The notes under the pieces were generated by a model, which searched no databases, was not told the DNA's origin, and saw only the letters and a list, made by a program, of their open reading frames with translations. Made by a program: the position numbers and the translations under genes. Of a DNA stretch of 5,143 nucleotides, positions 1 through 5,143 are shown piece after piece. Every line of letters begins with the position of its first letter. The stretch's first letter is position 1. This stretch comes from Candidatus Phascolarctobacterium caballi (GTDB taxonomy: Bacteria > Bacillota > Negativicutes > Acidaminococcales > Acidaminococcaceae), in contig JAGHTS010000082.1 of assembly GCA_018065225.1 (NCBI GenBank), forward strand, positions 1-5,143, written 5' to 3'.

Positions 1-450
1 GTCACAATTCTCCAACAATATTGTATCACATGCACATATCTTGTTTACCAAAATTTTATCTTCTTCCCACTCGTCTGGAAATTTTTTTGCCTTGAATAAT
101 CTGATTGCTTCAATCTCATTAGTTTCCGGCATCATATAAATTTCTCCATCTTTTTCAAAAATATATGGAAAAGATAAATGGTATGGACAATTCAATACAA
201 TTTTTGGTTTTGAAGCTTCCGTACCATTCAAAATACTATACCCTATTTTGCCTCTATGTAAATATAGATCATATGCTTCATAAAAAATATAGGTAATCCC
301 ATCCTTTTCAAAAAGAAAAGGATCTGCCAACCACCAACGGTCACCGCAATCAATTTCTAACTCAGTGAACTTATATTCCGGATCCTCAAAAAATCTATCA
401 TTATTTTTTCGTTTGCGAATTGCCAAGAAATACTGCGTTTTGTCTGCCAT
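1..450 (-). CDS. GINT1-N-like beta-propeller protein of a glycan locus (3' end outside window)
   Basis: The frame is open from an ATG at 450 to the window edge and gives 150 residues with no stop; the C-terminus is missing. The protein starts MADKTQYFLAIRKRK. It carries WWLADPFLFEKDG (residues 39-51, with Asp43-Pro44), then YIFYEAY (54-60), and later HLSFPYIFEKDGEIYMMPET (91-110). This spaced pattern of 'ADPF', 'FPY' and 'PET' blades is what I know from the five-bladed, GH43-like propeller of the N-terminal region of glucosamine inositolphosphorylceramide transferase (GINT1). Bacterial relatives are common in polysaccharide clusters and are sometimes fused to formyltransferase-like domains. 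Its biochemical role in bacteria is not established, so none is assigned. It starts 2 nt after the TAG of the GT4 gene, so it is almost certainly co-transcribed and probably translationally coupled. The only purine-rich site, GGAAGG at 470-465, lies 14 nt from the ATG, which is long. The gene is AT-rich relative to its neighbour. I am confident the frame is coding and moderately confident of the family. Confidence 0.82.
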   Translation of the reverse strand, partial: MADKTQYFLAIRKRKNNDRFFEDPEYKFTELEIDCGDRWWLADPFLFEKDGITYIFYEAYDLYLHRGKIGYSILNGTEASKPKIVLNCPYHLSFPYIFEKDGEIYMMPETNEIEAIRLFKAKKFPDEWEEDKILVNKICACDTILLENCD

Positions 451-452
451 AT

Positions 453-1592
453 CTATAAAAATTTCCTTCCTAATTTTTCCCACTCGTCCCAAATTTTGTT
501 CTCATCATATTGTTGCATATCTTTTTTCGCTTGAGTACCAAGTTTCCGTCTTAAATCTTCATCTTGCATCAGTTGGCGTAGTTTGTCTGTCAATGAATCA
601 ACAGTAAAATCACAAAGATAACCGTTCTCGCCATCTTTAATTATTTCATTCACTGCTGAACAAGTTTTATACCCCACCGCAGGCAAGCCCATACTCATGG
701 CTTCCGTCATTGCCAAAGGAAATCCTTCGTATTCCGACGGAAAAGCAAAAACAGATGCCTGTTTTAATTTTGCTGAAACTTTATCAGTTTTGCCGCCAAA
801 AATTATTTTATCTTGCAAGCCATATTCCTGAACCTTTTGCTGAAGTTCTGCAAAATATGTTTTGTCAAAATTAGTGTCACCCCAAAACTCCACATGCCAA
901 TCCAGGAAATCTTTTTGCAGTTTATTAAAGGCCTCCACTATATCCATTTGACGTTTGGATTTTCTTTCTATGCGTGCCACGTTAACAATGGTTTTTGCAG
1001 AATAATCAGCTACTTCATCATATTGCGGCACAATGTTAGGAATAACAAAAACATTGTTATTATGAGTCATATTTTGAACCCTTTGCACAAAGCTTGGCAA
1101 AAGCACAACTATACCATTTACGTTTTTAAAACATGACCTAAAATTTGGATTTTCCAAAGTAATTTCCGGGCTGAAATGAAACAATGAAATATATGGTGCT
1201 CGCTCAACTATATAATCATTAAAAATTATTGCTGACTTAAGGTCATGGCCAATAATAATGTCTGGCTTGAGCTCATTAATAACCGGAGCGATAACTTTTG
1301 CCATCTTATTTGTTAAATGCCTATGTTGTGCGGCCTCCTTGTTCCATTTTCCCTTGCGAAAGATATTCAATATATTAACCCATGTCCGGCTAATACGATT
1401 ACCCGCTCCAGGATTAAGAAATTTTACACGATTATCCAACGGAAAGGCCATTCCGCCTTCCCGCTTATCAAAAACCATAATCGCCACTTCGTGTCCACGC
1501 TTTGTAAATGCGTTAGCCATATTACATATAACTTTTTCGATTCCACCTTGTGCATTAACTGCATTGCCTAACTCTGTCAACAAAATTTTCAT
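453..1592 (-). CDS. Glycosyltransferase, GT4 type (GT-B fold)
   Basis: This complete 379-residue protein probably transfers a sugar from a nucleotide-activated donor to a growing lipid-linked surface glycan at the cytoplasmic face of the inner membrane. The N-terminal Rossmann domain opens with MKILLTELG and has the Gly-Gly acceptor-side loop (QGGIEK, 15-20). The C-terminal donor-binding domain starts near NVARIERKSKRQ (204-215), whose basic residues match the phosphate-binding Arg/Lys of the family. The signature EX7E is intact in PSEYEGFPLAMTEAM (285-299), with Glu289 and Glu297, followed by MGLPAV and the NGYLCD loop (323-328). Length is typical for GT4. There is no signal peptide or membrane segment. 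The ATG at 1592 is supported by GGAG at 1603-1600, 7 nt upstream. The gene begins 12 nt after the preceding glycosyltransferase and ends 2 nt before the next gene. Donor, acceptor and linkage cannot be read from the sequence. Confidence 0.93.
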   Translation of the reverse strand: MKILLTELGNAVNAQGGIEKVICNMANAFTKRGHEVAIMVFDKREGGMAFPLDNRVKFLNPGAGNRISRTWVNILNIFRKGKWNKEAAQHRHLTNKMAKVIAPVINELKPDIIIGHDLKSAIIFNDYIVERAPYISLFHFSPEITLENPNFRSCFKNVNGIVVLLPSFVQRVQNMTHNNNVFVIPNIVPQYDEVADYSAKTIVNVARIERKSKRQMDIVEAFNKLQKDFLDWHVEFWGDTNFDKTYFAELQQKVQEYGLQDKIIFGGKTDKVSAKLKQASVFAFPSEYEGFPLAMTEAMSMGLPAVGYKTCSAVNEIIKDGENGYLCDFTVDSLTDKLRQLMQDEDLRRKLGTQAKKDMQQYDENKIWDEWEKLGRKFL

Positions 1593-1599
1593 TGATTTT

Positions 1600-1603
1600 C
1601 TCC
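1600..1603 (-). promoter_or_regulatory. Ribosome binding site of the GT4 gene
   Basis: GGAG followed by AAAATCA and the ATG at 1592 gives a standard 7-nt spacing. It lies inside the 12-nt gap after the upstream TAA, so the GT4 gene has its own good ribosome binding site within the polycistronic message. Confidence 0.75.
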
Positions 1604-1604
1604 A

Positions 1605-2732
1605 TTAATTTAACACATTCCGTATTAACTTTTCATGACTATATTTTTCATTGGCTTTTGCCAAATCAATGCTGTAATCCTTAACTTTATCAGCATAATT
1701 ATTCACAAAGTTTTCTAACTGCTTGCTCAATTTATCTACACTATCTAAATTAACGATTTCTCCAACATTAAATTCTTCCATTACTTCCGGATTCATTTCA
1801 GGAGATTGCAAAATAGGTTTATAAAAGCCAATGGCTGTAAAAGACATGGCACTCCAATGATAACGATAACGCTCCGCCGCATATGGTGCCACAATTACAT
1901 CACAATCCATCAATGCCCGTTGCCATTCTTTGCCAATTAAATTTTTATGCCAGAATTCTATGCCTTTCACATCTTTATATTCAGCAATAATTTTCTCAAA
2001 TTCATCACTGTCTTCCTGCATGGCAGTCGCTCCCTGACAAATAAGTTTTACTGGTACAGAAAATTTTGCCTGCCTAAATGCATCAAGAAAAAAACGAATG
2101 TTTTTTTCCCGACGATACTGACCATAAAAACCCAAAATTAAAGGGGTATGTAAAGTAAGATTTTTATCCGGATCAAAATCCATGGGTTTAAACACCGGCG
2201 GATAAATCAAATCAACATTATATAAATTATCCTTAACAAAGTCATTTCTTAAAGTAATAACCTTAAGCTTGATATTTGTATATTTTTCGGTCAATTTAGC
2301 TTGCTTAACAAAGTTTGCCTTTTCATGAGGATTAATGCCATGAAAAATCATGCTGATTGGCACGGGTGAATTTTTAAGATTAGTATCCCGAATTGCTTTA
2401 AGATAGCGATAAGTTGCTGTCGGAATAATCAACATATCACATTTATGTTCACAAATTTTTTGATACGCAGAATTAAACCAAGCACGCCGTCGTTGTTCCC
2501 GTTTTAATGATAAAAAAAGTTTTTGCAAACGATTGGCTCCTGCATAGGTAACAACTTCCCCTCCATCCAAATATTCAACTTCACATTTATAATTCAACTT
2601 AAAAGGAAATTTTTGAGGTACAAAAAAAATTGGAGTATGCCCTTGACGCTTCAACTCATCCACTAACATCCTGTCAAATTCTACTTCATGCCCTGCAGGC
2701 ATTACTATAGTTTCTAATATTGCTATTCGCAT
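1605..2732 (-). CDS. Divergent GT-B glycosyltransferase
   Basis: This is a 375-residue protein from the ATG at 2732. A TTG at 2744 would add four residues, but the AAAGGG at 2750-2745 abuts that TTG directly, and MRIAILETIV is a natural first beta strand of a GT-B fold, so ATG is preferred. Visible features: an N-terminal domain with AGHEVEFDRMLVDELKRQGH (13-32); SMIFHGINPH (127-136) near the inter-domain region; VITLRNDFVKDNL (158-170); a donor domain opening at GFYGQYRREKNIRFFLDAF (201-219) with the Arg208/Lys210 pair expected to hold phosphate; and the strand CDVIVAPYAAERYRYHW (277-293). The segment corresponding to EX7E, SAMSFTAIGFYKPILQS (294-310), lacks the second Glu, with Thr299 at that place in my hand alignment. 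The fold assignment is good, but the exact GT family and the sugar transferred are unknown. It may be a GT4-like enzyme of an outlying clade, or less likely a non-catalytic relative. It ends 12 nt before the GT4 gene. Confidence 0.85.
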   Translation of the reverse strand: MRIAILETIVMPAGHEVEFDRMLVDELKRQGHTPIFFVPQKFPFKLNYKCEVEYLDGGEVVTYAGANRLQKLFLSLKREQRRRAWFNSAYQKICEHKCDMLIIPTATYRYLKAIRDTNLKNSPVPISMIFHGINPHEKANFVKQAKLTEKYTNIKLKVITLRNDFVKDNLYNVDLIYPPVFKPMDFDPDKNLTLHTPLILGFYGQYRREKNIRFFLDAFRQAKFSVPVKLICQGATAMQEDSDEFEKIIAEYKDVKGIEFWHKNLIGKEWQRALMDCDVIVAPYAAERYRYHWSAMSFTAIGFYKPILQSPEMNPEVMEEFNVGEIVNLDSVDKLSKQLENFVNNYADKVKDYSIDLAKANEKYSHEKLIRNVLN

Positions 2733-2844
2733 TTTAACTTGCAACCCTTTTCACAACAACATTCATGTAACTAAATCTTCAATTACATATTTACTATTCT
2801 TATTGTCCTATATCGATAATTGAATACATAATCATTACAATATA
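2733..2844. other. 112-nt AT-rich non-coding gap
   Basis: This is the longest non-coding stretch in the window, between the broken DUF4422 gene and the divergent glycosyltransferase gene. I found no GC-rich hairpin with a T tract that would make an intrinsic terminator. On the minus strand no -35/-10 pair comes close to consensus: a TTGTAA is present, but the best hexamer at proper distance matches TATAAT in only three places. It contains only the weak ribosome-binding-like site listed separately. A promoter that I cannot recognise may still lie here. Confidence 0.5.
2745..2750 (-). promoter_or_regulatory. Purine-rich Shine-Dalgarno-like site deciding the start at 2732
   Basis: AAAGGG lies 12 nt before the ATG at 2732 and touches the alternative TTG at 2744 with zero spacing. 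The TTG is therefore implausible as the start. The 12-nt spacing to the ATG is longer than ideal, so initiation may be modest. Confidence 0.45.
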
Positions 2845-3659
2845 TTACGATTTAACACCGAAATGATAACATACACAGTCTTGTAATTTATACCAATATT
2901 TCTTAACAAAAAATCTATCTTCTTCAAATAATTTTGTAACCTTACAATATACAGGCTTCAACTTTTTATAGTCAATCCACACACTAAACAATCTTTCTGC
3001 AAGAAATCCAAATACTCTTTTTTGGTAATCATCATAACTACTTAAATCTATTTTGCGTTCTGTTTCAAACAGTATACTAAATAACCATATACAATATTCA
3101 TTAAATAACTCTTTTTTTATTACAAACATATTATAATACGCAATACTATGTTCATTCATAATTTTATTAAAACTGCCCAAATATTCAGGATAACGTGCAG
3201 ATATAATATTTTCAACTATTGCCAAATCTCGTGCAACATGTGCCCGTTCATAAAATGACCGTACAGTATCATCGCCAAGAAATGATTTTTTCGGTAATAA
3301 AATATCCCCCTCGTCAAGAAGCTTATCAATATCCTTTTGTGTCAATATTGTTTTTCGCCTATACTCAACTGTTTTTAGAAAAATATCCTTAGCAAAATAA
3401 CGATAGCAAAATAACGACGATAGTGACTCAATCCAATATAATCACAATTTAAATTTTTCCATGCCCAATATAGTCCTGTTAATTCACAATAAAATGGATT
3501 TTTTATGGATATATTATCCCCACTATTATCTCCAACAACATCTTTTTCATTGCCCCAATTTTCTTTTCCTTCAGCCCCCACAAATAATGGCATAAACATT
3601 TCATCATTTGGAATCCAAGCAGGTTTGTGCATAGCAATAAGCATTACAATATTTCTCAT
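2845..3659 (-). pseudogene. DUF4422 putative glycosyltransferase, frameshifted by a 14-bp tandem duplication
   Basis: The first 85 residues, from the ATG at 3659, show the family hallmarks: MLIAMHKPAWIP (6-17), FMPLFVGAEGK (22-32), GDNSGDNISIKNPFYCELTG (43-62), LYWAWKNL (63-70) and DYIGLSHYRRYF (73-84). The frame then runs through nine aberrant residues to a TAA at 3377-3375. The rest of the domain continues in another frame: LTQKDIDKLLDEGDILLPKK, DYQKRVFGFLAERLFSVWID and others, ending at the TAA at 2847-2845. Deleting one copy of the 14-bp repeat at 3390-3417 joins them as HYRRYFAKDIFLKTVEYRRK and gives one 266-residue protein, a normal DUF4422 size. DUF4422 proteins occur in capsule and exopolysaccharide clusters and are regarded as glycosyltransferases; the sugar is unknown here. 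As written, only a truncated 94-residue product would form, probably inactive. The start has AGAAGAAG about 8 nt upstream. The gene is notably AT-rich. It could be a real mutation, a reversible on/off state, or a sequencing or assembly error. Confidence 0.9.
3390..3417. repeat. Perfect 14-bp tandem duplication (2 copies)
   Basis: TAGCAAAATAACGA occurs twice in direct succession at 3390-3403 and 3404-3417 with no mismatch. It lies inside the DUF4422 coding sequence right after the HYRRYF motif. Because 14 is not a multiple of three, the second copy shifts the frame. One copy alone gives an uninterrupted frame, so the ancestral state was most likely a single copy. Confidence 0.95.
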
Positions 3660-3719
3660 AGCAATCTTCTTCTATAGACCCCTTTCAGAATATTCTCCAA
3701 AAATTTTCTCTAAAATAAT

Positions 3720-4766
3720 CTATTTTTTCACCATATATCCCCACGCATCACGCACCATATCTTCCAAGCCCATTTCCGCTTCCCACAACAATTCCTTTTT
3801 TGCTTTGGACGGATTGGCATAAACAACTGCCACATCCCCTGCACGACGAGCTGTAATTTCATAAGAAACTTTTACATTATTAACTTTTTCAAAAGCATTA
3901 AGCATATCCAAAACAGAATAACCCTGACCGGTACCAAGATTGATTGCTTCCGCACCATTATGCCGGTACAAATAACTTAGTGCCGCCACATGCCCTTTTG
4001 CCAAATCAACCACATGAATATAATCTCTTACCCCTGTACCATCTTTTGTTGGATAATCATTGCCAAAGACATTTAACTTTGGCAATTTTTTTGCCGCCAC
4101 ACGGCAAATATAAGGCATAAGATTATTGGGGATGCCATTTGGTTCTTCGCCAATTAACCCCGATGCGTGCGCTCCAACGGGATTAAAATATCGCAACAAT
4201 ACTATTGACCATTCTTTGTCTGCCGTTGCAACTCCCTGCAAAATCTGTTCTATCATATATTTTGTCCAGCCATAAGGATTTGTACAATTACCTGTTTGGG
4301 AATTTTCATCTAAAGGCATTTGGTTGTCTGCACTGTATACTGTGGCTGATGAACTGAAAATCAATTTTTTGATATTATGGTCTTTCATGACATTAAGCAA
4401 AACCAGTGTGCTGCCTATGTTATTATCATAATATTCCAAAGGTTTCTCTACCGACTCGCCTACTGCTTTAAGTCCTGCAAAATGAATGACTGCATCAATT
4501 TCCTGTTCACGGAAAATAGAATCCATAAAGACACCGTCACGGCAATCGCCATAATAAAAAGTTATGGGCAGAACATCATTATCTGTTTTCGGCTTTTCGC
4601 CAAAATTTTTTATTTGCCATTTTGCCGCCTGAATTATTCTGTCATTAACGCTGACATCAGCATTAGAATAATTATCAACAACAACAACTTCAAATCCGCT
4701 GCTTAATAATTCAACCGCAGTATGGGAACCTATGAACCCAGCCCCGCCTGTTAATAAAATTTTCAT
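3720..4766 (-). CDS. galE: UDP-glucose 4-epimerase
   Basis: This enzyme interconverts UDP-glucose and UDP-galactose in the cytoplasm using bound NAD, and here supplies donor sugar for surface glycan synthesis. It is a complete 348-residue extended short-chain dehydrogenase/reductase. The NAD-binding GGAGFIG is at 7-13, with Asp31-Asn32 binding the adenosine ribose. HFAGLKAVGESVEKPLEYY lies at 95-113. The catalytic Ser140 sits in SSSATVY, and the YxxxK pair is Tyr165 and Lys169. The substrate-binding RYFNPVGAH is at 192-200 and GTGVRDYIHVVDLAKGHVAA at 243-262. All catalytic positions are offset by +16 from the E. coli enzyme, reflecting a longer stretch around residues 40-65. The residue aligned with E. 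coli Tyr299 is Val315, which might widen specificity to N-acetylated sugars. The start overlaps the upstream stop as ATGA (4766-4763), and GGGGG lies 6 nt before the ATG, so translation is probably coupled. The location inside a glycosyltransferase operon argues for a biosynthetic rather than a galactose-catabolic role. Confidence 0.97.
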   Translation of the reverse strand: MKILLTGGAGFIGSHTAVELLSSGFEVVVVDNYSNADVSVNDRIIQAAKWQIKNFGEKPKTDNDVLPITFYYGDCRDGVFMDSIFREQEIDAVIHFAGLKAVGESVEKPLEYYDNNIGSTLVLLNVMKDHNIKKLIFSSSATVYSADNQMPLDENSQTGNCTNPYGWTKYMIEQILQGVATADKEWSIVLLRYFNPVGAHASGLIGEEPNGIPNNLMPYICRVAAKKLPKLNVFGNDYPTKDGTGVRDYIHVVDLAKGHVAALSYLYRHNGAEAINLGTGQGYSVLDMLNAFEKVNNVKVSYEITARRAGDVAVVYANPSKAKKELLWEAEMGLEDMVRDAWGYMVKK

Positions 4767-5143
4767 AATTTTCCCCCACTCTTTTTCAAATCATAAAGGC
4801 GTTCATATTTCATCATAGTATAAACAAAATGATTCCACGCAAAAACCCAACCCAAACGTCCGTCCAAAAATCCTAAGTCAAATATATATACTTTGATAAA
4901 TGCCCAAATTGGTCTTAAAACTATGTCACGGAACACATTACATTTTTTACCTTGTCCCAAATATTTTTTTGCGGCCAAGTCAGTATAATTGTTAAACTTT
5001 CCATAATATTGTTGCCAATTATCATAAGTATAGTGATAAATAAACTCCGGAATATCCTGTATAGGGTATGGTGTAACAATAGCAGGATGTACAAACCCTT
5101 CAACCCGCGAATCCTTTCGTGGCATCAATCTTACTACTTTATC
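4763..5143 (-). CDS. WaaE/KdtX-like family 2 glycosyltransferase, C-terminal part (5' end outside window)
   Basis: The frame is open at the window edge (it begins DKVVRLMPRKDSRVEGFVHP) and encodes the last 126 residues before a TGA at 4765-4763. The catalytic GT2 domain with its DXD-type motif would lie upstream and is not visible. What is seen is the typical tail: RVEGFVHP, the region DIPEFIYHYTYDNWQQYY with a following KFNNYTDLAAKKY, then the hydrophobic segment FRDIVLRPIWAFIKVYIF and the hallmark LGFLDGRLGWVFAW, ending in MKYERLYDLKK. This arrangement matches glycosyltransferases of lipopolysaccharide inner-core synthesis such as WaaE/KdtX, which in enterobacteria put glucose on heptose; the sugar used here is not shown. 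The hydrophobic stretch probably associates with the inner membrane. A TTG and an ATG near 5128-5123 are internal codons, not the start, because family homology continues upstream of them. The gene overlaps galE by 4 nt. Confidence 0.88.
   Translation of the reverse strand, partial: DKVVRLMPRKDSRVEGFVHPAIVTPYPIQDIPEFIYHYTYDNWQQYYGKFNNYTDLAAKKYLGQGKKCNVFRDIVLRPIWAFIKVYIFDLGFLDGRLGWVFAWNHFVYTMMKYERLYDLKKSGGKL

Noticed and set aside
365..1608. Open frames on the plus strand (365-607, 813-1136, 1258-1608, 1317-1571)
   Set aside because: They lie antisense to the well-supported GT4 and GINT-like genes, have no recognisable motifs and low-complexity residue content.
2778..2824. Inverted repeat TTCAATTA ... 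TAATTGAA as a terminator or operator
   Set aside because: Arms are 8 bp and almost all A/T, with a 31-nt spacer and no T tract; expected by chance in such AT-rich DNA.
2845..3345. Independent gene starting at a TTG at 3345
   Set aside because: The region is the C-terminal half of the DUF4422 domain; the conserved frame extends upstream to the 14-bp repeat, and there is no convincing ribosome binding site for the TTG.
3687..3696. Palindrome AGAATATTCT in the gap between galE and the DUF4422 gene
   Set aside because: A single 10-bp AT-rich palindrome without a second copy or promoter context; no support for an operator.
3505..4706. Plus-strand open frames at 3505-3822 and 4377-4706, and 1947-2141
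   Set aside because: Antisense shadows of the DUF4422, galE and GT-B genes with no family features.
4921..5103. Minus-strand 60-residue frame
   Set aside because: It is out of frame inside the WaaE-like coding region, which has clear family motifs over the same bases.
5123..5128. TTG/ATG at 5128-5123 as the start of a short 121-residue gene
   Set aside because: The frame is open to the window edge and the upstream residues (DKVVR) fit the family, so the gene is truncated by the window rather than starting here.

Overview
The window is a piece of a surface-polysaccharide (lipopolysaccharide or capsule) biosynthesis operon. All six genes are on the minus strand, so transcription runs from the high-coordinate end to the low-coordinate end. 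Both ends of the window cut through genes. No tRNA, rRNA, CRISPR array, transposase or convincing terminator was seen.

Layout in the direction of transcription: (1) 5143-4763, the C-terminal 126 residues of a family 2 glycosyltransferase of the WaaE/KdtX lipopolysaccharide-core type, cut by the window edge. (2) 4766-3720, a complete UDP-glucose 4-epimerase (galE), overlapping gene 1 by 4 nt. (3) 3659-2845, a DUF4422 putative glycosyltransferase broken by a perfect 14-bp tandem duplication at 3390-3417; removing one copy restores a continuous 266-residue frame. (4) 2732-1605, a divergent GT-B glycosyltransferase without the usual EX7E pair. (5) 1592-453, a canonical GT4-type glycosyltransferase with EX7E. 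(6) 450-1, the first 150 codons of a protein resembling the N-terminal beta-propeller region of glucosamine inositolphosphorylceramide transferase (GINT1-type), running off the window.

How the genes fit together (inference): the epimerase would supply UDP-galactose, and possibly UDP-GalNAc, to the glycosyltransferases around it, which would build a surface glycan. Tight spacing (4-nt overlap, 12-nt gap, 2-nt gap) indicates one transcript for most of the window. The 60-nt and 112-nt gaps flank the broken gene.

Organism: AT-rich DNA (my hand counts of single lines range from about 20% to 50% GC) with a WaaE-like core transferase suggests a bacterium with a Gram-negative-type outer membrane. 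Low-GC gut groups such as Negativicutes are possible, but nothing here fixes the taxon. Base composition is uneven: the DUF4422 gene and the GINT-like gene look clearly AT-richer than galE and the GT4 gene, a common pattern in mosaic glycan loci.

The most notable observation is the 14-bp duplication that inactivates the DUF4422 gene and could revert by simple slippage. I see no wholly new system in this window.
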